From assembly GCA_016793015.1 (NCBI GenBank), contig JAEUJD010000151.1, forward strand, positions 1-60,296: a stretch of 60,296 nucleotides of DNA, in the 5' to 3' direction. Source of the stretch: Phycisphaerales bacterium (GTDB taxonomy: Bacteria > Planctomycetota > Phycisphaerae > Phycisphaerales > UBA1924). The position numbers and the translations under genes are program-made. Shown in pieces: positions 24,149 through 31,691 of the stretch. The notes under the pieces are model-generated. The model saw only the letters and a program-made list of their open reading frames with translations, did no database searches and was not told the DNA's origin. How positions within the stretch are numbered: position 1 is the stretch's first letter; every line of letters starts with the position of its first letter.

Positions 24149-25717
24149 TCATGGAGCCGGTTTGAGCTTGAGCCGTTCCAGACCCGCCACAACGTACGGG
24201 TGCGCTTCGAACCAGCGCCACACGTTTCCGGTGCGGGCGTTCTCGATTGCGAGCAGCAGCGGCCCCTGATCGATCGCGAGATAGTCCTTCGCAGCCCAGG
24301 GCTTGCCATCCGGACCTTTGAGGTTGAAGGCATCGACGAAACCGAAGCCGCCGCCTTCTGCGACCGGCTTTGACGGATCACGCCAAGCGAGGAGCTTTTG
24401 GTCCGGTGTTGTGAGCGATCGGTAGTAGCGCATGGCCCGCATCGCGGCATCGGGCTGGAACAGGATCGCGCAGCCCGCGCCGTACGGCGCGACAGTGCCG
24501 TCGCCGAAATCGTCCTTGGCGCGGAACGTCGAGTAATCCCAATCCGGGCGCGAGTTTGGCATCGCGATGGAATCGGGGTACACGCCGGCAACGAGATAGC
24601 CCTTTGGGTAATCCGATGCTGTGAGTCCCCAGGCATCGACTCCGAGCGTGGGGAGTTTCTTCGGGTTTTCGATTGCCTTGAGGCGGTGCAGGGTCGTCAT
24701 GCGCCGGCTGTTTTCCCACCAGTCGGTTGGGATGCGATTGGCGACGCCCAACGCGCCCGGATTGTCCACGCCGAGCGCCGCGTAGTTGATCCACAGATGG
24801 CTGAACGTGTTGACGAAGAGCGAGCCGGAGAATGGGAACCAGACGACCGTACCCGTTTGTTTGTCGAGATCGGCGGGGAGTTTCGATGCATCGCCGACGA
24901 AACTGTGCCTGCCCTGCTGACGGCGCAGTTTGTAGTAGATCGCCGGGTCGATGCGGAACTTCTCTTCCGGAGCGCAGACGGCGAGGAAAGTGGTCAGACG
25001 GTGCTCGCAACCCGAATCGGCCCAGTAATAGGGCAGGCGTGCTCCGTCACCGGCGGGCTTGGCTTTGTCTTTCGGTCGCCAGCCGAGCGAAATGAACCCT
25101 TTCTCGTAGGGCTTGGCCTCGTCGCCCCCTTGGAAGAACTTCCAATCGGCCTGGGCGAACATGCCATCGGCGAGCGTCGCGACTTCGCCCTTGAAGTAGG
25201 ACGATGCGGTCAGCATCCCGGCGAAGAGGAGCGCGGAGTCGATAGTGGAAACAACGTGTTCAAGGTTCTTGGCGGGGTGGATGCCGCCGGTCGCGCCGTC
25301 GAGATAGTGCTGAAAAAGGCCGGCCTTGCGGATATCGGGCGCCTTCTCCAGGGTGCGGAGCACAAGCAGGGCCCGCTCTTCACCCTGCTCGCGCGTGATC
25401 CATTTGCGCTCCACTGCGACCGGAAGAGCCGAGAGCAGAAAGCCGACTCCGGCAACGCTGACGGTTGGCTCGCTGAGGCGATCCGGCGGCATGCCGTTGG
25501 CGGGATTGCCCGTTTCCCACAGATACCGAAACGCGGCGCGCTGCACTTCTTCCAGGAACCGGTCGTCCTCGGCTGAAAACTGGAAAGGAGGCCGCTTGAC
25601 CTGCGAAGGCGATGCAATCACTTCCGGCGCGGGGCGTGCCGCCTGCCCAAGTGCGGAAACCCCGATCGCCGAACCGGCGACGAGACAGAGGAGTGAGCGT
25701 TGGATGAGATGGATCAT
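24149..25717 (-). CDS. Glucoamylase-like exported enzyme (GH144-type, COG5368)
   Basis: The 522-residue protein belongs to the glycoamylase-like family (COG5368, Pfam Glycoamylase), an (alpha/alpha)6 barrel whose studied bacterial members are endo-beta-1,2-glucanases of GH144. Family landmarks visible are FLEEVQRAAFRYLWETGNPA, LSEPTVSVAGVGFLLSALPV, GLFQHYLDGATGG, IDSALLFAGMLTASSYF and DWDYSTFRAKDDFGDGTVAP. The N-terminus from ATG 25717 (MIHLIQRSLLCLVAGSAIGV) is a signal peptide, so it acts outside the cytosol. Longer starts would run through the operator at 25746-25758. It is divergent from the LacI gene with two operators between. A role in beta-1,2-glucan cleavage is inferred; some relatives have other substrates. 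Confidence 0.8.
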   Translation of the reverse strand: MIHLIQRSLLCLVAGSAIGVSALGQAARPAPEVIASPSQVKRPPFQFSAEDDRFLEEVQRAAFRYLWETGNPANGMPPDRLSEPTVSVAGVGFLLSALPVAVERKWITREQGEERALLVLRTLEKAPDIRKAGLFQHYLDGATGGIHPAKNLEHVVSTIDSALLFAGMLTASSYFKGEVATLADGMFAQADWKFFQGGDEAKPYEKGFISLGWRPKDKAKPAGDGARLPYYWADSGCEHRLTTFLAVCAPEEKFRIDPAIYYKLRRQQGRHSFVGDASKLPADLDKQTGTVVWFPFSGSLFVNTFSHLWINYAALGVDNPGALGVANRIPTDWWENSRRMTTLHRLKAIENPKKLPTLGVDAWGLTASDYPKGYLVAGVYPDSIAMPNSRPDWDYSTFRAKDDFGDGTVAPYGAGCAILFQPDAAMRAMRYYRSLTTPDQKLLAWRDPSKPVAEGGGFGFVDAFNLKGPDGKPWAAKDYLAIDQGPLLLAIENARTGNVWRWFEAHPYVVAGLERLKLKPAP

Positions 25718-25745
25718 GGGTGTCGTGTAAAGGGTATCCGAAAAA

Positions 25746-25758
25746 GAAAGCGTTTTCA
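25746..25758 (-). promoter_or_regulatory. LacI-type operator before the glucoamylase-like gene
   Basis: On the minus strand TGAAAACGCTTTC, a near-palindrome with a central CG, 29 bases upstream of ATG 25717. The six bases ending on its first T are CGCGAT, a poor -10. The position next to the start codon fits repression. Confidence 0.6.
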
Positions 25759-25799
25759 TCGCGTGCGGAATCTGTTTGAATTCGGGGCCCGGCAGCGGG

Positions 25800-25814
25800 T
25801 GAAAACGGTTATCA
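25800..25814 (+). promoter_or_regulatory. LacI-type operator before the regulator gene (autoregulation)
   Basis: TGAAAACGGTTATCA has a central CG and lies 46 bases before ATG 25861 of the LacI gene. It suggests that the regulator controls its own gene. The spacing to the other operator is 41 bases, about four helical turns, so looping or joint binding is possible. Confidence 0.55.
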
Positions 25815-25860
25815 GCCGATAGCATGAGACTGGGCAGACAGGCCAGAACGTGGGAGCCAG

Positions 25861-26895
25861 ATGAGGCGAATGAAAGCCAACTCGATGATGAAGAGCGGGA
25901 CGTCCATACAAGACGTTGCTCGTGAGGCCAAATGTTCGATCGCGACGGTCAGTCGCGTGCTGAATCAGCCGGATTTGGTGACCGCCGAGACCGCCGGTCG
26001 GGTGCGCGAAGCGATCAAGCAGCTTGGGTATGTTCCGAACGCGTACGCCCAGGGCCTCAGCCGGCGGCACGGAAAGGTGCTGGGGATCGTCCTGCCGGAT
26101 ATTCACGGAGAGTTTTACTCCGAGTTGCTGCGCGGGGCGGACGGTGAAGCCCGGCGGCTTGGGTTCCATCTGCTGGTGAGTTCGGATGCCCACGACCACG
26201 GCAGCCCGACGCGGACGGAGAATCTGGCGTTCGGTTTGATCGACGGCCTTGCCCTGATGATGACCGAGCCGAATATGGAATTGTGGCGTGAGACGCTGGA
26301 TGCAGCGCTCCCGACGGTCGTGCTCGATGCGGATATCAACGAGCCGGGCGTGGACAGCGTTGTGGTCGACAACGTGATGGGAACGCACGAGGCGGCGGAG
26401 CACCTGCTCGAAAAGACCCCGGCATCGAACTGCTATTTCGTGGGCGGACCGCGCGAGAACTTTGATACCGCAGAACGTGCGGCGGAATTCCGCAAGGCGC
26501 TGGCGTCACGCGGTCACGCGGCGCGCGACGAGCAGTTTGCCTTCGGCGAGTATTCGGTCGAGTGGGGGCGGCAGTGGGCGGCGGACCGACTGAGCAAGGT
26601 GGGTCTGAAGAACGCGGCGGTGCTCGCCGGCAACGACGAGATCGCGCTCGGGATCATGCAGACCGCGCAGGACGCGGGGATCAGTGTGCCCAAGGAATTT
26701 CGGATCGTCGGCTTTGACGACACTCGCATCGCAACGCTGGTCAGGCCGGCGCTCTCCACGGTGCGCGTGCCCCTGCTCGATATCGGAGCGGCGGTGGTAC
26801 GGCTGCTGGTCGAGCGGGTCGGGAACAGCGAGAAGCCCGCGACGCGGGAGAAGCTGCCGACGAAGTTGATCGTGCGCGAGAGCAGCCGGGTGTGA
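25861..26895 (+). CDS. LacI-family transcriptional regulator
   Basis: The 344-residue protein has an N-terminal LacI helix-turn-helix: SIQDVAREAKCSIATVSRVL followed by NQPDLVTAETAGRVREAIKQ and LGYVPNAYAQGLSR (hinge). The rest is a periplasmic-binding-protein-like sugar-sensing domain with LGIVLPDIHGEFYSELLRGA and AVLAGNDEIALGIMQTA. Such regulators bind a CG-centred palindrome and release it on sugar binding. Five such sites occur in the window, in front of this gene, the glucoamylase-like gene, the GH94 gene, the PEP-CTERM gene and the large secreted glycosidase-like gene, so this protein is the likely regulator. The effector is unknown. GGGAG lies upstream of ATG 25861; several in-frame ATGs follow closely, so the start is uncertain by up to ten residues. 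Confidence 0.9.
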   Translation: MRRMKANSMMKSGTSIQDVAREAKCSIATVSRVLNQPDLVTAETAGRVREAIKQLGYVPNAYAQGLSRRHGKVLGIVLPDIHGEFYSELLRGADGEARRLGFHLLVSSDAHDHGSPTRTENLAFGLIDGLALMMTEPNMELWRETLDAALPTVVLDADINEPGVDSVVVDNVMGTHEAAEHLLEKTPASNCYFVGGPRENFDTAERAAEFRKALASRGHAARDEQFAFGEYSVEWGRQWAADRLSKVGLKNAAVLAGNDEIALGIMQTAQDAGISVPKEFRIVGFDDTRIATLVRPALSTVRVPLLDIGAAVVRLLVERVGNSEKPATREKLPTKLIVRESSRV

Positions 26896-26908
26896 ACGCG
26901 GCACTCGA

Positions 26909-28327
26909 TTAGGTCGTGAACGGTTCCTGATCGAGGTGCGCGCCGTTGCCCGCGATCACCTTGGCGTACCAATACGCCGAATCCTTCGGCGTGCGCTTCT
27001 GCGTCGTGTAATCGACATGGACCAGCCCGAAGCGCTCTTTGTATCCCTGCGACCACTCGAAGTTGTCGAGGATGGACCAGTGGAAGTAGCCTCGGATGTC
27101 GCTGCCGGCCTTGATGGCGTTTCGGAGTTCGAGCAGGTAGCGACGGGTGAAGTCGATGCGCTGGGGGTCGTGGACCTTGCCGTCCATGCTGACCCAGTCG
27201 ATGCCGCTCATGCCGTTTTCGGTGATGTACACGGGGAGCTTGTATCGCTCATAGGTGTAGCGCGGGCCCCAGTGGAGGCTCTTGGGTTCAACGGGCCAGC
27301 GGATGGCGGTGGTGGGGTGCGTGGGCGTGCGTTCGACGGCCTCGGGCCTGCCGGCTTCGTTCATGCGCACGGGGGTGCCCTCGTAGATGTTGACGCCGAT
27401 GAAGTCGATTTTCTGGGAGATCAGGTCCATATCGCCGGGCTGGATGGTTGGAGATTTCGGGGCGTCGGTGCCGAAGACTTTCATGCCGTCTTCGGGGTAG
27501 TGCCCTTTCACGATCGCGTCGGCGTACCAGGTGTTGTTCCAGATGTTGCGTTCGGTGATGGAGCCCATCGCTTCGATCGCGGCCTTCTGATCCTGCGTCG
27601 AGTCGGTGGCGGGGTACTTGGTCACGCAGACGGGCGCGTAGCCGATTGATTGCGTTCCTTTGCAGCGGGCGCGGAGAACCTGCACGGCAGCGCCGTGGCT
27701 CATGAGTGCGTGGTGGCAAGCGACAAGGAGTTCGCGCGTTGCGAGGCGAAGGCCGGGCGCGTTGTGGGCATCGGCGTGGCCGAACTGCAGGAAGACCTGT
27801 GGCTCGTTGAGCGTCATCCAGTTCTTGACGCGATCGCCTAGGCGATCGGCGACAGTCTGGGTGTAGTCGCTGAACCATTTCACTGATTCACGATTGAGCC
27901 AGCCGCCCCGGCGGTAGAGTGCTTCGGGATAATCCCAGTGGAAGAGCGTGGCGTAGGGGGTGATACCGGAGGCAAGCAGTTCGTTCACAAGGCGGTCATA
28001 GAAATCAAGCCCCTTCGCGTTCACCGCGCCCGCTCCATCCGGCATGACGCGCGTCCACGCGATCGAGAAGCGATAGGCCTTGAGGCCGATCGACTTCATG
28101 ATGCCGACGTCTTCCTTGTACTTGTTGTAGTGATCGCAGGCAACGTCGCCGGTGTGACCCTGATAGACGTTGGGCTTCAGCGGGTTGTAACCGGGGCCGC
28201 CCTCGGTGGGAACGGCGTGGCAATAGGTGTCCCAGATAGATGGTCCGCGACCGTCCTGATTCCAGGCGCCCTCGATCTGATATGCGCTGCTGGCAGCGCC
28301 CCATGTGAAATTGGCGGGAAATGACAT
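26909..28327 (-). CDS. Beta-glucosidase, family GH1
   Basis: The 472-residue enzyme is a GH1 beta-glucosidase. FTWGAASSAYQIEGAWNQDG is the family N-terminal motif. The acid/base Glu175 lies in NWMTLNEPQ and the nucleophile Glu370 in VYITENGMS. GYFHWSILDNFEWSQGYKER is the sugar-binding end. The length is standard. There is no signal peptide, so it acts in the cytosol on imported cellobiose-, sophorose- or laminaribiose-like disaccharides; the linkage cannot be told. It converges with the LacI gene (13 bases apart) and has no operator of the LacI type in the 31 bases before its start, so it may be read from a promoter within the hepT/mntA region or be constitutive. Confidence 0.93.
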   Translation of the reverse strand: MSFPANFTWGAASSAYQIEGAWNQDGRGPSIWDTYCHAVPTEGGPGYNPLKPNVYQGHTGDVACDHYNKYKEDVGIMKSIGLKAYRFSIAWTRVMPDGAGAVNAKGLDFYDRLVNELLASGITPYATLFHWDYPEALYRRGGWLNRESVKWFSDYTQTVADRLGDRVKNWMTLNEPQVFLQFGHADAHNAPGLRLATRELLVACHHALMSHGAAVQVLRARCKGTQSIGYAPVCVTKYPATDSTQDQKAAIEAMGSITERNIWNNTWYADAIVKGHYPEDGMKVFGTDAPKSPTIQPGDMDLISQKIDFIGVNIYEGTPVRMNEAGRPEAVERTPTHPTTAIRWPVEPKSLHWGPRYTYERYKLPVYITENGMSGIDWVSMDGKVHDPQRIDFTRRYLLELRNAIKAGSDIRGYFHWSILDNFEWSQGYKERFGLVHVDYTTQKRTPKDSAYWYAKVIAGNGAHLDQEPFTT

Positions 28328-28358
28328 AGTGTGGGACGATCCTCAGAAAGGTGGAATG

Positions 28359-28733
28359 TCACGGGCTCGGCAGGGGCCAATCCTTGCACGCGAGTTCGAG
28401 TTGAGTCAGAAGAATCGGGATGTCTTCGGTCGCGGTCTTCCAAACACGCTCTTTGTCCACGCCGAAGTACGCATGCACCAATACGTTGCGCATCGCCACG
28501 ATCTGGCCCCAAGGGACCATTGCTGCGCGGTTGCGGCCTTCGTCGGAAACCCGTGCCGCGGCTTCGCCGATCTCTTGAAGTGCGTTGCGAAGAGCGCGAA
28601 ACAACATGACATCGGAATCGAGATCCGCACGTGAGCGGCCTGCGACGAAAGCGTGCGAGTCTTTGGCTGCTTCCAGCATGTGCTGGATGCGGATTCGGTC
28701 GTCGGGGCCGGAGCTGCCGCGCTCACGCGGCAT
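28359..28733 (-). CDS. hepT: HepT-like HEPN toxin
   Basis: The 124-residue protein carries the HEPN RNase motif R-x4-H-x-Y (Arg82, His87, Tyr89 in RNVLVHAYFG). Its helical layout (IRIQHMLEAAKDSHAFVAG, LFRALRNALQEIGEAAARV) matches HepT/DUF86 toxins, which are neutralised by an adjacent MNT-type nucleotidyltransferase that adds AMP groups to the tyrosine of the motif in the studied pair. The start ATG at 28733 overlaps the end of mntA by 11 bases, so the two are translationally coupled. The gene order is antitoxin then toxin. An in-frame upstream start at 28757 would only lengthen the overlap. Confidence 0.87.
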   Translation of the reverse strand: MPRERGSSGPDDRIRIQHMLEAAKDSHAFVAGRSRADLDSDVMLFRALRNALQEIGEAAARVSDEGRNRAAMVPWGQIVAMRNVLVHAYFGVDKERVWKTATEDIPILLTQLELACKDWPLPSP

Positions 28734-29025
28734 GAAGTGTCCTTGCGGCCTTGGCAACTGCGGGGGCGAAGTAGGGAGAGAGATCGTTCAGCGTGCGCAG
28801 GTCGACTCGACGGCCGAGCAACTTCTCGAAGTCGAGGATCATCTGGCCAAAGCCGAGCATTCCGGGCGTCTTGCCGGGATGAAATTCGACCAGCAAGTCA
28901 ACGTCGCTGCCGGGATTGGAATCACCGCGGAGAACGCTGCCGAAGAGCGATAGCCGTTTCACCCCGTGCAAATCGCACAGCGCTCGAAGCTGGTCTTCGG
29001 GAAAATTGATGCCGTCGACAACCAT
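28723..29025 (-). CDS. mntA: MntA-like nucleotidyltransferase antitoxin
   Basis: The 100-residue protein has the minimal nucleotidyltransferase motif G-S-x10-D-x-D: Gly29, Ser30, Asp41, Asp43 in LFGSVLRGDSNPGSDVDLLV, followed by a third acidic region (RRVDLRTL). It is the partner of the HepT toxin directly downstream; together they form the HepT-MntA toxin-antitoxin type, in which the transferase silences the HEPN RNase by adding AMP groups. The 125 bases upstream hold a REP-like hairpin and the end of the dockerin protein gene. A promoter is not obvious. Confidence 0.87.
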   Translation of the reverse strand: MVVDGINFPEDQLRALCDLHGVKRLSLFGSVLRGDSNPGSDVDLLVEFHPGKTPGMLGFGQMILDFEKLLGRRVDLRTLNDLSPYFAPAVAKAARTLHAA

Positions 29026-29116
29026 CGGACCATTCTATAGCGGGGAGGCTTGGGATGGATATCACGTGCGGGAGCAGCAAGCGAGAAACATGGCGCGAAA
29101 CGGGGATGCGACGAAG

Positions 29117-29142
29117 ACACCGCCCGGAAGGGCGGTGCCACG
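29117..29142 (-). repeat. REP-like hairpin, copy 4
   Basis: On the minus strand GTGG (29141-29138) is followed by stem CACCGCCC / GGGCGGTG with loop TTCC. It begins nine bases after the stop codon of the dockerin protein gene and has the gene's orientation. It is identical to the copies at 14175 and 14208. Confidence 0.65.
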
Positions 29143-29150
29143 AAGATCGG

Positions 29151-31499
29151 TCAATTGCAAAGAAGGTCGTTGTACGCGGCGACGAAGAGCACGAAATCGC
29201 TGTCATCGCAGAGGCTGTCGCCGTTGAGATCGCCCGGGCGGAAAGCGCCGGGAACAAGCAGCTCGTTGTACTTCGCGACGAACTGGACGAAATCGGAGTC
29301 GTCGACGAGGCCGTCGTTGTTGAAGTCGGCGGAGCACGACGCAAGGTTGAGCAGTTCGCCCGCGAGCACGCTCTGCACCGCGCCGGGCTTGATCAGTTCT
29401 GAAAGCCCGAGAGCGCCCAATGCGACGTCGGGCAGGCCCGCGGAATTCGGATCCCATGTGGGGTAGACGCTCGAGCGTCGATACAGAATGCTCGCCCCGC
29501 TCTTGAACGTCTGACGCGCTCCGATGCGGTACGCGTGATACGCGCCCGTCGCGGCGGGAACGTGCGGGGTGCCGGACCCGTCCCCTGCCGCGAAGGCTTC
29601 GAGCGATGTGAACGTGGTGTTGTTGTCGGGATGGGTTCCGACTGAATCCGCGAAGTAACCGGTGCGGGTCGTGCCCGCCGAAAACACGGTGTTCCAGCGC
29701 GGAGCGAATTCATCGGTCCAGGCGTAATTCGACAGGCGCAGATTCCGGATCTGGGTTCGCCATTCGGCGCTGTTTCGATAGCCGTCGACGAGCAGCAACG
29801 CATAGAGATTCGTGAACGCGGCCTGCGAGCCGTTGGCCGAGTCGGTCGTTACCGGATAGCCCGTGACGAAGGTTCCGGTCGGCCAGAGGCTGCGGTTGAG
29901 CCATCGTGAGAGCGCGAGTTGCGAATTCGGACCGCCGTACGTCGCGGCGGCGTTCACGAACACGATGCCCTCGTTGTAGCAGACGGAAGGCGAATTCGTC
30001 GGCCCGCCTGCGGCGTTGCCGAGGAAGAAGAGCACGCCGGAGTTGGCGATGAGATACGAATCCCAGTTCTTGACTCCACCGATGATGGCTTTGGCCGCGG
30101 CCCGCACCTGCGGATCGCCCGGGTAGAACATCGCGGCCTTCGCGGCAGCGTGCACAATCTTCATTGTGCTCAGGGTGGCGTATCCGTCGGTCCATTCCGC
30201 CTGACCGGTGGCCGGATTGATCCAGTGCTGGTAGATGCCGTCGGCGGAGCGATCGGGTTTGATCCCGTCCGGCGCGAGCCCGGCGTAGCGCGTGAGAACG
30301 CTGCGAACGACCGGCAGATTGGACGATGTGCCGCCGAGTTGGTCGCTCATGAGGCAGAGAAACACGGTCCATGCCGCGGCATCCGGGCTGGCAGGGTGGA
30401 ATCGATCCCACGATGGAAGGACATCGCCGTCGATGACCCAGCCGGGCGGCTCGCCGTCGGGAGAAACCAATCCCTTTCCGAATGAGACCACCTGAGCGAT
30501 CTCATCCGAAATCCAGTTCTCGAATGAAAGCCGAGTATCCGCCGAGTCGCGGATCTTGCTGACAGTCGGCCCTCTGGCAAGAAGCAAAGTTCCTTCGCCT
30601 GAGGTTGCGATGGACTTGCCGGCTTCGGAAGGTCCCGAGTACACGACCGGGGCGAACGGTTGCGTTGCGCGGGCCTGTGCGAGCGGCACCTGAACGATCG
30701 TGGCGCTGGTTCCGGTGGACGTGAGCGCATAAAGACCCGCATCCGAGGGGCCGCCATAGTGATCGGAGAACGCGAGGTCGCGCACGTTGTCGAGCGGGCC
30801 GAGCGCGGTGAACGGGAGCGAATCGGACCCGATGCTGCAACGCCAGAGCTGGCCATTCCACGCGCCGAGCATCGCGAACTGAGTGCGGTCGATCACGAGC
30901 GAAGTGGGGGTAAAGCCGCCGCTGATCGCCGTCGAAAAAAGCACCGATCCGGTGGTCGTGTTCCGCCCCGCGCTGTAGCACCGGATGGTGCCGTTGCTGG
31001 CGACGTACAGCCGGTTGCGGTAGTGAACCATCCCGATGTGCGTAAATTCCGCGTTTGTCGGAGCCAGGTTCACGCGGGCGAAGAGCGCAAGCGAATCGGT
31101 CTGCGTGTCGTAGCGCAGAATCGCATCGGCGGGACTTGCATCGGGCGAAGCGCTCGTCGTGTGCAGCGCGATGAAGAGCAGGCGGCCGGACTCGGAAAAC
31201 GCGAGCGAGACAGGGCCATCAGCAGAAGTGTTGAGCGCCATCCAAGGCACCAGCGCCGTCATGCGGGCGCGGGAAAGCGAGGCGAGAAGCGTCCCCCGGG
31301 TGTCGCGAACTTCGATGGAATCAGAAACTGAATCAGCCGCGGCTTCGTAACCGGAGAGCGTGCTTCCGGCGACGGCGGCAATCGACGCGCCCGGACCAAA
31401 GCCGGCAGGCCACGAAGAAGCGACGGGCGCAGCGTTGGAGGCGGCACCATGGAGCCCAAAGCAGAGCGAAACGGAAACGAACGTGCGTGAAAGCCTCAT
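29151..31499 (-). CDS. Secreted beta-propeller / (alpha/alpha)-barrel protein with dockerin-like tail
   Basis: The 782-residue protein starts MRLSRTFVSVSLCFGLHGAA, a signal peptide. Residues about 60-330 look like a beta-propeller (ILRYDTQTDSLALFARV, GMVHYRNRLYVASNGTIRCY, GAWNGQLWRCS). Residues about 370-690 are helical and resemble (alpha/alpha) barrel glycosidases (DGIYQHWINPATGQAEWTDG, AAMFYPGDPQVRAAAKAI). The last 50 residues are two EF-hand-like dockerin repeats: DFNNDGLVDDSDFVQFVAKY and DLNGDSLCDDSDFVLFVAAY. The Asp positions would bind calcium. Such tags probably fix the protein to the cell surface. The ribosome binding site AGGAGG stands directly before two ATGs (31502, 31499); the second has the better spacing. 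The substrate is unknown. It is divergent from the glycosidase-like gene at 31692. Confidence 0.72.
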   Translation of the reverse strand: MRLSRTFVSVSLCFGLHGAASNAAPVASSWPAGFGPGASIAAVAGSTLSGYEAAADSVSDSIEVRDTRGTLLASLSRARMTALVPWMALNTSADGPVSLAFSESGRLLFIALHTTSASPDASPADAILRYDTQTDSLALFARVNLAPTNAEFTHIGMVHYRNRLYVASNGTIRCYSAGRNTTTGSVLFSTAISGGFTPTSLVIDRTQFAMLGAWNGQLWRCSIGSDSLPFTALGPLDNVRDLAFSDHYGGPSDAGLYALTSTGTSATIVQVPLAQARATQPFAPVVYSGPSEAGKSIATSGEGTLLLARGPTVSKIRDSADTRLSFENWISDEIAQVVSFGKGLVSPDGEPPGWVIDGDVLPSWDRFHPASPDAAAWTVFLCLMSDQLGGTSSNLPVVRSVLTRYAGLAPDGIKPDRSADGIYQHWINPATGQAEWTDGYATLSTMKIVHAAAKAAMFYPGDPQVRAAAKAIIGGVKNWDSYLIANSGVLFFLGNAAGGPTNSPSVCYNEGIVFVNAAATYGGPNSQLALSRWLNRSLWPTGTFVTGYPVTTDSANGSQAAFTNLYALLLVDGYRNSAEWRTQIRNLRLSNYAWTDEFAPRWNTVFSAGTTRTGYFADSVGTHPDNNTTFTSLEAFAAGDGSGTPHVPAATGAYHAYRIGARQTFKSGASILYRRSSVYPTWDPNSAGLPDVALGALGLSELIKPGAVQSVLAGELLNLASCSADFNNDGLVDDSDFVQFVAKYNELLVPGAFRPGDLNGDSLCDDSDFVLFVAAYNDLLCN

Positions 31500-31551
31500 C
31501 ATCCTCCTGTGCGCTCCGTAAGAGCGGCCAGATTCACCATACTCTGTTCGA

Positions 31552-31593
31552 TTGACGATGGCCCGGAGTTTCGGCATACTGAAAGCGATTTCA
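31552..31593 (+). promoter_or_regulatory. Promoter with LacI-type operator before the large glycosidase-like gene
   Basis: TTGACG (31552-31557), 17 bases, then CATACT (31575-31580) as -10. The operator TGAAAGCGATTTCA (31580-31593) has a central CG and shares its first T with the last base of the -10 box, the same phasing as at the GH94 promoter. Confidence 0.7.
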
Positions 31594-31691
31594 TGCTTGG
31601 GAAAAGCGAAAGCACGGCTGGTGGCAGTTTGCGATCGGGTTTGCGGACCACCAATGGCAAAGCCAACCTCGGGAAGGCTGCGGAGAGCTTC

